Positions 1 to 8,935 are shown, numbered from the stretch's first letter. The stretch: DNA of 64,000 nucleotides from Christensenellaceae bacterium (GCA_020025205.1 JAHHSO010000006.1:23507-87506); one strand, 5' to 3'. Made by a program: numbers and translations. Notes: generated by a model not told the origin, from the sequence alone.

Positions 1-661
1 CGACGATCGGCAGATCATACGGAACGGCGATGACGTTTTCCGTGTTTTTGAGAGAAACATAGTTGTGCCCGCCGATCCAGTTTTCTACAAGCTGCCCGCC
101 AAAGCGCACTTCCACGGCATCGCGCTGCGTGGGAATTTCCCAGGCGTTGCCATAGGTGAGCCATTCGTCCGGGACTTCAACCTGCTGGCCTTCGACGATG
201 CGCTGACGGAACAGGCCGTACTCATAGCGGATGGTGCAGCCCATGGCCGGCAGGTTCAGGGTCGCCAGGGAGTCCAGGAAGCAGGCAGCAAGGCGGCCCA
301 AACCGCCGTTGCCCAGAGCGGGTTCCGGCTCTTCGTGCAGGACACCGCGCAGGGTCAGCCCCAGCTCGGCAAACGCCTCTTCATACTCCTTGGTGGAGCA
401 GAGGTTGAGCAGGTTGTTGTGCAGCCAGCGGCCGGTTAAAAATTCGATGGACAGATAGTACAGGCGCTTGGCTTTCTCAGAGCGGCGGGCTTCTTTTTCA
501 AAGCGCCACTTGAGCATGATCTGGTCGCGCACGGTAGACGCAACGGCAGCGTAAACCTGCTTGGGCGTCGCCTCCTCAATGGTGCAGCCGTAGTAGCGCA
601 GCAGCTTGTTGAGGATGGATTCCTTAATGGTGTCCTTGTTGTATTCGGTCATCAGAGGCAT
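1..661 (-). CDS. glgP: Glycogen/starch phosphorylase, N-terminal part (runs off the window)
   Basis: The reading frame is open from an ATG at 661 to the left edge, about 220 codons. The translation contains the GT35 N-terminal block: a YYLSIEFLTGR-like stretch, then ALGNGGLGRLAACFLDSLAT, then IRYEYGLFRQ and a WEIPTQRDAVEVRFGG stretch, all typical of glycogen phosphorylase. The enzyme releases glucose-1-phosphate from alpha-1,4-glucans using phosphate and pyridoxal phosphate; the PLP lysine lies in the missing C-terminal half. A CCAGGAGG ribosome site lies 9 bases upstream, and a promoter at 749-777 drives it. It fits the glgA and GH65 genes elsewhere in the window. Family assignment is firm; substrate subtype (glycogen or maltodextrin) is not. 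Confidence 0.93.
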   Translation of the reverse strand, partial: MPLMTEYNKDTIKESILNKLLRYYGCTIEEATPKQVYAAVASTVRDQIMLKWRFEKEARRSEKAKRLYYLSIEFLTGRWLHNNLLNLCSTKEYEEAFAELGLTLRGVLHEEPEPALGNGGLGRLAACFLDSLATLNLPAMGCTIRYEYGLFRQRIVEGQQVEVPDEWLTYGNAWEIPTQRDAVEVRFGGQLVENWIGGHNYVSLKNTENVIAVPYDLPIV

Positions 662-748
662 AATGAAAACCCTCCTGGTTCTTATATGACGGCGGAACTC
701 CGCCGGGAAGTCAAATTCAGGCCGTGGAAAGACACACAGCCGTTGTTT

Positions 749-777
749 ATTATACCATAGAAGAAATAGGGTGACAA
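749..777 (-). promoter_or_regulatory. Sigma-A-type promoter of glgP
   Basis: Read on the minus strand, TTGTCA (772-777) is followed by a 17-base spacer and a perfect TATAAT (749-754). It faces glgP, whose start is 88 bases downstream. The rest of 780-1060 shows no supported gene; short frames there lack ribosome sites. Confidence 0.75.
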
Positions 778-1062
778 GGAAAAAACAGGATTTATCAGGC
801 CTGACCAAGAAAAACGGGCCGTTTCGATGAACAGGATGCAGGCCTTTTGCAAGAAGTCTGCCCAAAGACAGAAGAGATTATGTGCCGCGAGGCTGTTTTT
901 TCTTTCAAAGCGGAGGGGCAAGGGGCTTTCCTCTGTTCCTGACCGCTTTGGCAAAATTTTCGGCCGTTCCTTGAAAGTGCCTCTGGATCTGTCAAAAGCT
1001 GCGCCATGCATTGTCCAATCCAGACAAAAACCGAAAGATTTCCGGAATACTGGTCTGATGAC

Positions 1063-1091
1063 TTGATTTGCTTTGTCGGATCGTGTATAAT
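1063..1091 (+). promoter_or_regulatory. Sigma-A-type promoter of the PfkB kinase gene
   Basis: TTGATT (1063-1068), 17-base spacer, TATAAT (1086-1091), about 68 bases upstream of the start codon at 1159. It diverges from the glgP promoter across the 662-1158 gap. Confidence 0.75.
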
Positions 1092-1158
1092 ATTTGGCAT
1101 AGTGAGGCAGTACGCTCTTGGCGTGCCGCGCTCAACATTTATCAAGGAGTGAATGACA

Positions 1159-2187
1159 ATGGCGCGTATTGTTACTCTCGGTGAAATCATGCTCCGTCTG
1201 AAGAGCCCGGCGCTGGAGCGCTTCTTCCAGAGCCCGTCTTTGGAGGCCACCTTCGGCGGCGGCGAAGCGAACGTTGCGGTGTCTTTGGCGAACTACGGCA
1301 TGGATGCGGCTTTCGTGACTGCGCTTCCCAACAACGCCATCGGCGAAGCCTGCCTGCGTGATGTCCGCAGCTTCGGCGTGGACGTGTCTGATATCAAGAT
1401 GGTGGATGGCCGTATGGGCATCTACTTCCTGGAGACCGGCTCCAACCAGCGTCCCTCCAAGGTCGTTTATGACCGTGCGGATTCCTGCATCGCCAAGGCT
1501 CCTGTCGATCTGTTCGACTGGAAGAAGATCTTTGACGGCGCGGACTGGTTCCACATCTCCGGCATCACTCCGGCGATCTCCGAGTCTGCGGCGCAGCTGT
1601 CTCTGGCGGCCTGCAAAGCGGCACACGAGATGGGTGTCACCGTTTCCTGCGACCTGAACTACCGCAAGAACCTGTGGAAGTACGGCAAGGAAGCCAAGGA
1701 AGTCATGACCGAGCTGACGAAGTTCGTTGATGTCGCCATCGCCAACGAGGAAGACTTCCAGAAGTCCCTGGGCATCACCGCTAAGGCGGATGTCGAGAGC
1801 GGCGAGCTGGATCGCGATGTTTACAAGACCATCGCGCAGACCGCTATGGAGATGTTCCCGAACCTCAAGCGCGTGGCGATCACGCTGCGTGAGTCCAAGA
1901 GCGCGGACACCAACTACTGGGCAGCCTGCATCTACGATGGCAAGGAGTTCTATGTCTCCCGTCGTTATGCGATCACCGATATCGTGGATCGCGTCGGCGG
2001 CGGCGACTCCTTCTCCGGCGGCCTGATCTATGGCCTGCTGACATACCCGACTCAGGCGGAAGCTCTGGAGTATGCGGTTGCGGCGTCCTGCCTCAAGCAC
2101 ACCATCTCCGGCGACTTCAACCGCGTGTCGGTGAAGGAAGTGGAGTCCCTGATGAACGGCTCCGGCTCCGGCCGCGTCGAGCGCTGA
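1159..2187 (+). CDS. kdgK: PfkB-family sugar kinase, probable 2-keto-3-deoxygluconate kinase
   Basis: A 342-residue ribokinase/PfkB protein. The N-terminal GGGEANVAVSLANYG block and the C-terminal DRVGGGDSFSGGLIYGLL block are the two PfkB signatures; the Asp of GGGDSF is the catalytic base. Its overall look resembles 2-dehydro-3-deoxygluconate kinases, which make KDPG for aldolase cleavage. No KDPG aldolase or uronate gene is adjacent, so the exact substrate is inferred. An ATG at 1153 is only 3 bases from AAGGAG (1144-1149); the ATG at 1159 has a proper 9-base spacing and is preferred. A terminator follows at 2199-2238, so the gene is monocistronic. Confidence 0.85.
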   Translation: MARIVTLGEIMLRLKSPALERFFQSPSLEATFGGGEANVAVSLANYGMDAAFVTALPNNAIGEACLRDVRSFGVDVSDIKMVDGRMGIYFLETGSNQRPSKVVYDRADSCIAKAPVDLFDWKKIFDGADWFHISGITPAISESAAQLSLAACKAAHEMGVTVSCDLNYRKNLWKYGKEAKEVMTELTKFVDVAIANEEDFQKSLGITAKADVESGELDRDVYKTIAQTAMEMFPNLKRVAITLRESKSADTNYWAACIYDGKEFYVSRRYAITDIVDRVGGGDSFSGGLIYGLLTYPTQAEALEYAVAASCLKHTISGDFNRVSVKEVESLMNGSGSGRVER

Positions 2188-2198
2188 TTGCAACACAT

Positions 2199-2238
2199 AA
2201 AGTCCCGTCTGCTGAAAAAAGCCGGCGGGGCTTTTTTG
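2199..2238 (+). terminator. Intrinsic terminator after kdgK
   Basis: An 11-base stem (2199-2209 with 2223-2233, including G-T pairs) followed by a T run. It begins 11 bases after the kdgK stop. Confidence 0.8.
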
Positions 2239-2411
2239 TTTGGGAATGCTTCTGCAAAAGGCGCGAAAACACGTTATGTGAGAGCAGCAATAGCAATCTG
2301 AGCAAAAGGGATAATGAAAATCGACGGTTTCATGAAGATTGCTTCTTTCTGAAGCCTTATACGGATAAGACGAGCGGAAAGAAAAAAATGCAGGAATAGC
2401 ATCAAATATAA

Positions 2412-2445
2412 AAATCAGACGGTGTCCATCCGTCTGATTTTTGTA
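2412..2445 (-). terminator. Bidirectional terminator after the rRNA methyltransferase gene
   Basis: Perfect 11-base stem AAATCAGACGG / CCGTCTGATTT (2412-2422, 2430-2440) with A and T runs on the two sides. It lies 14 bases beyond the stop of the minus-strand gene at 2459. Nothing gene-like is visible between 2239 and 2411. Confidence 0.85.
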
Positions 2446-2458
2446 TTCAAGGACAGCG

Positions 2459-3814
2459 TCAGCGCCTTCTCAAGCCCTTGGGATAGTGGTTTTTCATGAC
2501 TCCTCCGGCCTGCTTGCCCCAGCCGAGGGAAATGCCCTCACAGCAGATCAGCGTGTACCCGTCGGGCAGGTCACCCAGATGGAGCGCTTCGCCTGCCTGA
2601 TAGGCAAGCGCCTGTTCGTGCGTCAGTTCGACGCTGCGCGCGGCTTCTTCCGGCCGCAGAGCCATGGCCAGTGCATGGTCCGGTTCGGAACGCCTGCCCG
2701 CCGCATGAGCCAGTAAAAGCCCCGTGCGCAGCACGCGCAGGCCAGACAGCCGTTCTATCTCCAAAGCTTCTGGAAGCGCCCACAAGGCATCTCCGGCCGT
2801 GTACAGACGCTCAGGCGCACAGCCCGGCGCGAATACGTCCGGCAGAGCGATTTCTGATTTGTCGGCGCGGCCTTTTCCGTTTTTTTTCGGCTTGGGTGGG
2901 CGCACATTGAAGTTTTCCGGTGCAGCAAGGGGAGATTCGGCCTTGCGCAGCCGGCTTACAAAGTGGCCTTCGCCGCGCATCTCATGTGGATACAGGTGCA
3001 GACAGCCCTCCTGTGCTTTGGGAAGGCCGGGCAGGGAAAATGCTTCCAGCATGAACTCAGGGTGCTTTGCTGTAAAGCGTGCGAGCACCCCCTCGTTTTC
3101 TACATCGTTGAACGTGCAGGTTGAATAGACCATTACGCCGCCCGGACGGAGCATCTTTGCGGCTTCTTCCAGAATATCCATCTGCCGGTCGGCACAGCGC
3201 CGGGGCGCATCCATATCCCATTCATCGCGTGCTTCCGGCTGGCGGCGGAACATGCCCTCGCCGGAGCAGGGTGCATCGACGAGTACGCGATCAAAGTACG
3301 CGGGAAAATGCGGTGAGAGCACATCGGGCATGGCACTGGTCACCACAGCGTTGCGCACGCCCATGCGCTCTATATTGCGGGAAAGGACCTGCGCGCGCGC
3401 GGACATCGGCTCATTGGAGACAAGAAGACCCTTTCCTTGCAAAAGTGCAGCAATTTGTGTGCTTTTGCCGCCGGGAGCAGCGCACAGGTCAAGAATACGC
3501 TCTCCCGGCTGCGGGTCAAGCACGGAAACGGCGGTCAATGCGCTGGGTTCCTGAAGGTAAAATAGCCCGCCTTCGTGCAGCGGGGACAGGCCGGGTCTTG
3601 CGCCTTCGCGGACGAAGAAGGCCCCTTTTGCCCATGGAACGCGCTCTTCCAGCCCTTCAACCGGGTGTTCAGGCGTACCATCCGGGCAGAACAGCAGGTT
3701 GATTCGGGCAGCGCGTTCAACGGGCGCATCCAGCGCTTTGAGATAGGCAAAAAAGCCTGCTTCACCGAGCAGGCGCTTCATCTGATTTTCATATCCGTCG
3801 GGCAGGTTTTGCAT
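2459..3814 (-). CDS. NOL1/NOP2/Sun-family rRNA cytosine-C5 methyltransferase (RsmF-like)
   Basis: A 451-residue RsmB/RsmF-type enzyme that methylates cytosine in 16S rRNA using S-adenosylmethionine. Visible motifs are DLCAAPGGKSTQIAALL (SAM binding, motif I), LVDAPCSGEGMFRR (motif IV) and VYSTCTFNDVENEGV, whose Cys is the expected catalytic nucleophile; both family cysteines are present. The C-terminal 150 residues carry a Lys-rich linker and a PUA-like RsmF tail. Start is the ATG at 3814 with AAAAGGAG upstream. It is transcribed away from kdgK and ends at a bidirectional terminator. The target nucleotide cannot be read from sequence. Confidence 0.9.
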   Translation of the reverse strand: MQNLPDGYENQMKRLLGEAGFFAYLKALDAPVERAARINLLFCPDGTPEHPVEGLEERVPWAKGAFFVREGARPGLSPLHEGGLFYLQEPSALTAVSVLDPQPGERILDLCAAPGGKSTQIAALLQGKGLLVSNEPMSARAQVLSRNIERMGVRNAVVTSAMPDVLSPHFPAYFDRVLVDAPCSGEGMFRRQPEARDEWDMDAPRRCADRQMDILEEAAKMLRPGGVMVYSTCTFNDVENEGVLARFTAKHPEFMLEAFSLPGLPKAQEGCLHLYPHEMRGEGHFVSRLRKAESPLAAPENFNVRPPKPKKNGKGRADKSEIALPDVFAPGCAPERLYTAGDALWALPEALEIERLSGLRVLRTGLLLAHAAGRRSEPDHALAMALRPEEAARSVELTHEQALAYQAGEALHLGDLPDGYTLICCEGISLGWGKQAGGVMKNHYPKGLRRR

Positions 3815-3856
3815 AAAACTCCTTTTTTACAGAACGATGACGACCAGCGTCATGCA

Positions 3857-4252
3857 TTACACGCAGGCTTTCTGATGCTCTGTGCGCACGGCACACAGAC
3901 GACGTTTATCGTCGATGCCGGATTCAATGACGACCATGCGTCCCATTTTGCAGCCCGTGTTGAAGACAGACTGCGTCGTGGACAGGACGCAGAAAAGATT
4001 TCTGGAGGCATTGGATACCATCTTGGTGAAGATCACATTGGGCGGCTCCAGCCCCTCTTTCATGATCTTGTGTGCGAAGCGGCGATAGGCGGTATTCGCT
4101 CTGGCGGTGTCGCGGAAAACACCGGGCGAGAGCACAAGCTTGCAGATTCCCTGTTCAATTTGGCTGGATGTCTGATAACGTCCTTTCCATGGGCGGTCTT
4201 CAGGCCAGACGATGATGTCAACAATGGCCCGACCCGTTTCAATCGTGCGCAA
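3857..4252 (-). CDS. Hypothetical protein, TTG start
   Basis: A 131-residue protein I do not recognise. An ATG further upstream (4348) has no ribosome site, whereas TTG at 4252 is preceded by GGAGGGA (4258-4264) at 5 bases, so the TTG is chosen. The protein is basic, has no signal peptide or membrane segment, and carries a GRYQTSSQIEQGICKLV stretch and several scattered cysteines. It lies 42 bases before the rRNA methyltransferase gene on the same strand and may be cotranscribed with it. No function is proposed. Confidence 0.6.
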   Translation of the reverse strand: MRTIETGRAIVDIIVWPEDRPWKGRYQTSSQIEQGICKLVLSPGVFRDTARANTAYRRFAHKIMKEGLEPPNVIFTKMVSNASRNLFCVLSTTQSVFNTGCKMGRMVVIESGIDDKRRLCAVRTEHQKACV

Positions 4253-4412
4253 CGTAATCCCTCCATTCGTCCCATTCTCATGCTTATGTAATAGATTATA
4301 GCATATATCTGTACAAAATGACAGCGAAAAATGGAGAAAACTGCCCATGGTCAGAACCGTAAGGTGAAAGGGATGAACGATTATGGAAACTGCGGACAGG
4401 CTGGATAAAGAG

Positions 4413-4446
4413 AAAGCGCCGCAAAGACGTGTTCTGCGGCGCTTTG
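4413..4446 (-). terminator. Terminator after the thioredoxin-reductase-like gene
   Basis: Perfect 11-base stem AAAGCGCCGCA / TGCGGCGCTTT (4413-4423, 4435-4445) just beyond the stop at 4450, read on the minus strand. The 4253-4412 stretch holds no supported gene. Confidence 0.75.
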
Positions 4447-4449
4447 AAA

Positions 4450-5274
4450 TTATTTGGATGCGGCGGACAGCGCGGCGATGCAGCCCTCGCCCACGGCCTT
4501 AGCCACCTGAAGCGGCAGTCCGGTGCAGTCGCCTGCGGCATAGACGCCGGGAATGTTGGTGTGCATCTGGCGGTCAACGTGGATGAATGCGCCGTCCATT
4601 TCCAATCCGGGCAGCAGGGCTGAAAGTGCCGCCGCTTCGCGGAAGATGAACACACAGTCAAACGGGAACTCTTCCCCGCCTGCACGCAGACCATCGGCTT
4701 TCTTTTCGCCATAAATGGCTTCCGGCTTTTCGGAGCGCACGACAATGCGGCTGTCAAGATTGTCGTCCTGTGCGCCGAAGTAGACTACTTCGCTGCACAG
4801 GGTTGCAAGAAAGTTGGCTTCACTCACGGCTTCCGGCCCTTGAGCAATGACACCCACGCGCCTGCCGCGGTAGAGCATGCCGTCACAGGTGCCGCAGTAG
4901 CTGACACCGCGGCCGAGCCATTCGGATTCGCCGGGCAGAAGGCGCGGCTGCTTGGCGCCGGTGCAGAGAATCAGGCGCTTGGCCTCCACAAAGTCGGAAC
5001 CGAGCGCCATGGCAAAGCTCTCGCCCATCGGAAGAACCTGATGGACAACGCCGGCGCGGAATTCCGCGCCCATTTCCTTGGCCTGATTGAACATGGTGTC
5101 CAGAATCTGCTGGCCGGAAACGCTGGGCATGCCGGGATAGTTGGTGATTTCAGGAGCACGGGTCAAAAAGCCGGTGTTCTGGCCGATGACCACGACGGAT
5201 TTATTGCGCTGCCGCGCGTTGATGGCGGCGCTGTATCCAGCAGGACCGGCGCCGATGATGGCAATATCGTACAT
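4450..5274 (-). CDS. Thioredoxin reductase-like flavoprotein without canonical NADPH motifs
   Basis: A 274-residue TrxB-family protein, shorter than the usual 305-320. Seen: FAD dinucleotide motif GAGPAG (residues 8-13), TNYPG, the redox pair C127-G-T-C130 in SYCGTCDGM, and the second FAD motif AAGDCTGLP near residue 245. In NADPH-dependent enzymes the central domain carries GxGxxA and HRRxxxR. Here the first position reads IAQGPEA, and the HRR motif is absent (VYFGAQDDNLDSR). Ferredoxin-dependent flavin thioredoxin reductases of clostridia are known to lack exactly these motifs, so electron delivery from ferredoxin is a reasonable inference. No thioredoxin or ferredoxin gene is adjacent. The ribosome site is AAGGAC before the ATG at 5274. 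Confidence 0.88.
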   Translation of the reverse strand: MYDIAIIGAGPAGYSAAINARQRNKSVVVIGQNTGFLTRAPEITNYPGMPSVSGQQILDTMFNQAKEMGAEFRAGVVHQVLPMGESFAMALGSDFVEAKRLILCTGAKQPRLLPGESEWLGRGVSYCGTCDGMLYRGRRVGVIAQGPEAVSEANFLATLCSEVVYFGAQDDNLDSRIVVRSEKPEAIYGEKKADGLRAGGEEFPFDCVFIFREAAALSALLPGLEMDGAFIHVDRQMHTNIPGVYAAGDCTGLPLQVAKAVGEGCIAALSAASK

Positions 5275-5457
5275 GGAATGTCCTTTCTTGATCCCTGAAT
5301 ATAGTGAGCATACAGCCTATGCTGCAACGTTGGGAGATATCGTCTGTTCAGGCGCGAAAAGATCCGCCGCCTGAAGAATGCATGAACGGATGATATTCGA
5401 ATTGAAAGTGTGTTTTCCTTCTGGAAAGCAGAAACTGTGGGGCACAGGTCAGTATGC

Positions 5458-5489
5458 CCAAAAGAGCGGATTGATGACCGCTTTTTTGG
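5458..5489 (-). terminator. Terminator after the GH65 gene
   Basis: A short hairpin (GCGG / CCGC core extended by A/T pairs, 5458-5469 with 5478-5489) about 35 bases beyond the GH65 stop. The 5275-5457 stretch contains only the upstream region of the flavoprotein gene. Confidence 0.55.
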
Positions 5490-5524
5490 GGAAATGACGC
5501 GTGAAAAGCGTTGTCCAAAAAGAA

Positions 5525-7816
5525 TCAGTCCTGCTCGTCGTCCTGTTCCTCTTCGTGTTCGCAGCCTTCCAGCGTGACTTTGCGCCCGCTGAGGTTCAAA
5601 GTCAGCGTGTCGCCGGACAGAAGCCGAAGTCCCGTCCCCTCGCGGGAAACGCTAACTTCAATCAGACGGCCGCGGTAAATCACTTTGAATGCGTAGCCGT
5701 CCCAGCCTTCGGGCAGTTTCGGATCAAAGGACAGTTCGCCCGACAGCGTGCGCATGCCTGCAAATCCCTGCACGATGGACAGCCAGCTGCCGGCCATGGA
5801 TGTGATGTGCAGGCCGTCGGCGGTGTCGTTGTTGATGTTGTCCAGATCGAGCCGCGCGGTTCGCTGATAGAGTTCCTGCGCTTTGTCCAGCTTGCCCAGG
5901 CTGGCTGCAAGGATGCTGTGTACGCAGGGCGACAGACTGGACTCGTGAACGGTCATCGGCTCATAGAAGTCGAAATTGCGGCGGATGGTCTCCTTGTCAA
6001 ATTCGGGCTCAAGGAAGTACAGCCCTTGAAGCACATCGGCCTGCTTGATGAAGCAGGAGCGCAGAATCCTGTCCCAGCTCCACTTCTGGTTGAGCGGCAG
6101 ATCCTGCTGGGACAGGCTGGATACCGGACGCAGATCCTTGTCCATGAATGTGTCGTGCTGGACGAAGATGCCCAGTTCTTCGTCATACGGCAGATACATC
6201 TTCTGCGCAATTTCACGGAACCTGCGGATTTCCTCGGCGCTGACACCGAGTTTCTGCGCCTTTTCGCGTGGGACGAGCATCAGCTGTTCAGCGGTGTAGG
6301 ACAGTTCCCACGCCGTCATGCGGTTGGTATACCAGTTGTTGTTGACGTTGTTTTCGTACTCATTGGGGCCTGTGACGCCGTGGATCATATACTGGCCCTT
6401 GCGTGCGCTGTAGTGGACACGGCCTGCCCAAAAGCGTGCGATGCCCAGAAGAACATCAATGCCATATTCATCCAGATAGCTGCGATCGCCGGTATACTGC
6501 GTGTAGGCATAAATCGCATAGGCAATGGCATTATTGCGGTGAATTTCTTCGAATGTGATTTCCCATTCGTTGTGGCATTCGATGCCGGTGAAGGTGACCA
6601 TGGGAAAGAGCGCTCCGGGCAGCCCCTGCTGGCGTGCATTGTGGTAAGCTCCGGGCAGCTGATCGTAGCGGTACATCAGCAGGCTCCGGGCGACATCTTC
6701 GCCTGCGATGGCGGTGTACAGGGGCAGGCAGTAAGCCTCTGTGTCCCAATAGGTTGCGCCGCCGTACTTTTCGCCGGTGAAGCCTTTTGGCCCGATATTC
6801 AGGCGTGCATCCTCTCCATAATAGGTTGAGAAGAGCTGGAAGATATTGAACCGGATGCCCTGCTGACAGGCTGCGTCGCCGTCGATGCGGACATCTGCTT
6901 TCTCCCAGCGGCGTGCCCAGCCTCGTTCCTGTTCTCTGCGAAGGGCGTCATAACCGACGGTCTGCGCCGCCAGAACGCCCGTGCGGGCGCTGAGCTGGAG
7001 GGCTTCTTCCTGATGGTCGCGGCTGGTGCAGACGCAAACGAACTTGTCGCATCCAACCGTCTGGCCGGGCTGAATATCAAAGACAAACTTGCGGGAAACG
7101 AAGCCGTTGTCCGTATCGTCCCTGACCTTGTGCGCAGCACCGAAGGGCGTTGTGGTCATGGCGGAGCAGACAGAAAAGCGCGGCGTGTCAAACGGATTTT
7201 CTTTTGTGCGCACGCTCACAGTCATGGCGCCCTGCTTGTCGGAGCTTTCGCCTTCAAAGTCCCAGAATGTTTCATTGTAGTTGCTGTCTTCGTTTAAGAC
7301 ATCTGCGTCAATGGCGGCAATCAGCGCCACTTTGCAGGCATAGTCGGCCGTAACGCGGCAGCGGATGGCGAGCAGCTCCGGCCGCGCGACGGACACGAAG
7401 CGCTCAAAACGGACATAAACCGTTCCGCCCTTGCGGCGCACAGAGAATTCGCGGGAGAGGATGCCCGTGTGCATGTCAAGCGTCCGGGTAAAGGAGAGGG
7501 GATCTTCCGTGCCCAGGTCAATATCCTCGCGGTCGATGCGTACACGCAGGGACAGGATGTTCATGGCGTTAATGACTTTGCCGAAGTAGAGCGGATAGCC
7601 ATTTTTCCACCAGCCTACGCGTGTCTTGTCTGGAAACCAGATGCCCGCCAGATAGGTTCCGCGGTGGCTGTCGCCGGAGTATCGTTCTTCAAAGTTGCCG
7701 CGCATGCCCATGTGACCGTTTCCGATGGAGGTCATGGATTCGGCAAGGCGCATATCGTCCCGGTGCAGCTCATTTTCTATGAGTTTCCAGGGATCATAAG
7801 CAAAAATCGTCTTCAT
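5525..7816 (-). CDS. GH65 disaccharide phosphorylase, probable maltose phosphorylase
   Basis: A 763-residue glycoside hydrolase family 65 enzyme that splits an alpha-linked glucose disaccharide with phosphate, releasing beta-glucose-1-phosphate and glucose. The order is the family order: N-terminal beta-sandwich, linker helices, (alpha/alpha)6 barrel and a C-terminal beta-sheet domain. The catalytic acid is Glu486 in HGVTGPNEYENNVNNNWYTN, a stretch close to maltose phosphorylases; an FxxWDTE-like YWDTEAYCLP lies before it. Kojibiose, nigerose or trehalose phosphorylase activity cannot be excluded. The C-terminus ends in an unusual acidic Glu/Asp/Gln tail. Start is ATG 7816; it stands alone between other operons. 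Confidence 0.88.
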   Translation of the reverse strand: MKTIFAYDPWKLIENELHRDDMRLAESMTSIGNGHMGMRGNFEERYSGDSHRGTYLAGIWFPDKTRVGWWKNGYPLYFGKVINAMNILSLRVRIDREDIDLGTEDPLSFTRTLDMHTGILSREFSVRRKGGTVYVRFERFVSVARPELLAIRCRVTADYACKVALIAAIDADVLNEDSNYNETFWDFEGESSDKQGAMTVSVRTKENPFDTPRFSVCSAMTTTPFGAAHKVRDDTDNGFVSRKFVFDIQPGQTVGCDKFVCVCTSRDHQEEALQLSARTGVLAAQTVGYDALRREQERGWARRWEKADVRIDGDAACQQGIRFNIFQLFSTYYGEDARLNIGPKGFTGEKYGGATYWDTEAYCLPLYTAIAGEDVARSLLMYRYDQLPGAYHNARQQGLPGALFPMVTFTGIECHNEWEITFEEIHRNNAIAYAIYAYTQYTGDRSYLDEYGIDVLLGIARFWAGRVHYSARKGQYMIHGVTGPNEYENNVNNNWYTNRMTAWELSYTAEQLMLVPREKAQKLGVSAEEIRRFREIAQKMYLPYDEELGIFVQHDTFMDKDLRPVSSLSQQDLPLNQKWSWDRILRSCFIKQADVLQGLYFLEPEFDKETIRRNFDFYEPMTVHESSLSPCVHSILAASLGKLDKAQELYQRTARLDLDNINNDTADGLHITSMAGSWLSIVQGFAGMRTLSGELSFDPKLPEGWDGYAFKVIYRGRLIEVSVSREGTGLRLLSGDTLTLNLSGRKVTLEGCEHEEEQDDEQD

Positions 7817-7978
7817 GGCGTTGTCCTCTTTTTTTGAAAATCAGGGAAATCTTATCCTGATGTGAACTGAACAGAGTGGTTAACGTGCAGGCAAGCGATG
7901 CGGTTGGCATATGCAAGGCGGTTGAGCCTTTTAAAATGACGCAAGAAAGCGGCAGCGCAGAAATGCATGTTGTAAAAA

Positions 7979-8000
7979 AGGCCGCAGGAAACTGCGGCCT
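7979..8000 (-). terminator. Terminator after the YhcH-family gene
   Basis: Perfect 8-base stem AGGCCGCA / TGCGGCCT (7979-7986, 7993-8000) followed on the minus strand by a T run, directly beyond the stop at 8007. Confidence 0.8.
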
Positions 8001-8006
8001 CACGGA

Positions 8007-8453
8007 TTATTCTTTTTCAACGGGGATTTTTACGACCACCTTGCGGTAGTGCTTTTGAAATTCGTGATGGCAGCCGGATTTATGGCCGTCGCTGGGGAAC
8101 ATGATGTAGAACATGCCCGGACGGATGGAAACCGAGGTAGATGTGCCGGTGTAGAAATAATTGTCATGCTCCGGGTCGGAACAGACGCGGTTCAGCTCCT
8201 GAATATGTGCCCAGGCCATGCGTTCGCCGCCGGCGATGCAGTATTGCAGGTCGATATATTTTTTGTGCGATTCGAGATTCACCGGGCCAATGGGGCAGGT
8301 GTCGCCTTCGGAAACCGTGGCGAAAAGACCGTTTTCCAGTTCATAACGGCCAGCATCCAGATCCGGCGCTTCGGCCAGAAAAGCAAATGCCTGCTCCATG
8401 TCGGGATGCAGCGCATAGTAGCGTTCCTGTTCCTCAATGCGATCAATAATCAT
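8007..8453 (-). CDS. YhcH/YjgK/YiaL-family cupin-like protein
   Basis: A 148-residue protein of the YhcH/YjgK/YiaL (DUF386, EbgC-like) family. Seen: ESHKKYIDLQY and AGGERMAW, the DxxYF block, then GMFYIMFPSDGHKSGCHH, whose His and Asp residues form the family metal site, and KVVVKIPV at the end. Relatives act in sialic acid or beta-galactoside metabolism, but the precise activity is often unknown. The ATG at 8453 is preceded by AAGGAGG at 11 bases; a nearer ATG is out of frame. It is the last gene of a probable three-gene operon with DUF3842 and an SGNH-like protein. Confidence 0.85.
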   Translation of the reverse strand: MIIDRIEEQERYYALHPDMEQAFAFLAEAPDLDAGRYELENGLFATVSEGDTCPIGPVNLESHKKYIDLQYCIAGGERMAWAHIQELNRVCSDPEHDNYFYTGTSTSVSIRPGMFYIMFPSDGHKSGCHHEFQKHYRKVVVKIPVEKE

Positions 8454-8515
8454 AGGGAACCATACCTCCTTGATTGAGTCCATTTCGTTAATTATAGAAC
8501 AACGGACGAAGAGCG

Positions 8516-8935
8516 TCAAGAGTTCTGTGCAGCAAAGGATGCGGCCTGACGCGCGGCGGATTCGATCAGCGCTTTCATGCTCAATTCGCCAACGCCTGCA
8601 ACATGTGTGTTGCAGCGCTCCGTGGGGATCAGAATCCGTATGGCGCGGCTGGTGCTCACGCTTGCAGCCATCTCCCCTGTGACCTCGCCCATCATGGAAT
8701 CCTTTAAAACCATGGCGATGGGGGCAACAAGAATATCGGCGTTGTGTGCGGCCCAGTGAACGGAGTTTTCTCCTGTTGCGCCGCGCTGTGCGCCTGCCTT
8801 GAGCATGGCTGCTGTGGCCATGGCATTTGTGCCGACGCAGAAAAGTTCCGTTTTTTCGGGCAGAAGCGGAAGGACTGCCGTGATAAATGCGCGGCCGATG
8901 CCGCCGCCCTGCCCGTCCAGTACGATGATGGTCAT
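8516..8935 (-). CDS. DUF3842 family protein
   Basis: A 139-residue protein matching the DUF3842 pattern: it begins IIVLDGQGGGIGRAFI, a glycine-rich Rossmann-like nucleotide-binding loop, continues with FCVGTNAMATAAMLKAGA and ENSVHWAAHNADILVAPIA, and ends after IPTERCNTHVAGV. The family is common in Clostridia and has no established function. AGGAGGATAT precedes the ATG at 8935. It lies 14 bases after the SGNH-like gene and 62 bases before yhcH, all on one strand. The dinucleotide-binding look is an inference from the N-terminal glycines. Confidence 0.85.
   Translation of the reverse strand: MTIIVLDGQGGGIGRAFITAVLPLLPEKTELFCVGTNAMATAAMLKAGAQRGATGENSVHWAAHNADILVAPIAMVLKDSMMGEVTGEMAASVSTSRAIRILIPTERCNTHVAGVGELSMKALIESAARQAASFAAQNS

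Noticed and set aside
1132-2196. A 354-codon minus-strand frame opposite kdgK
   Set aside because: Mirror frame of a clear PfkB gene; it has no ribosome site and no recognisable domain.
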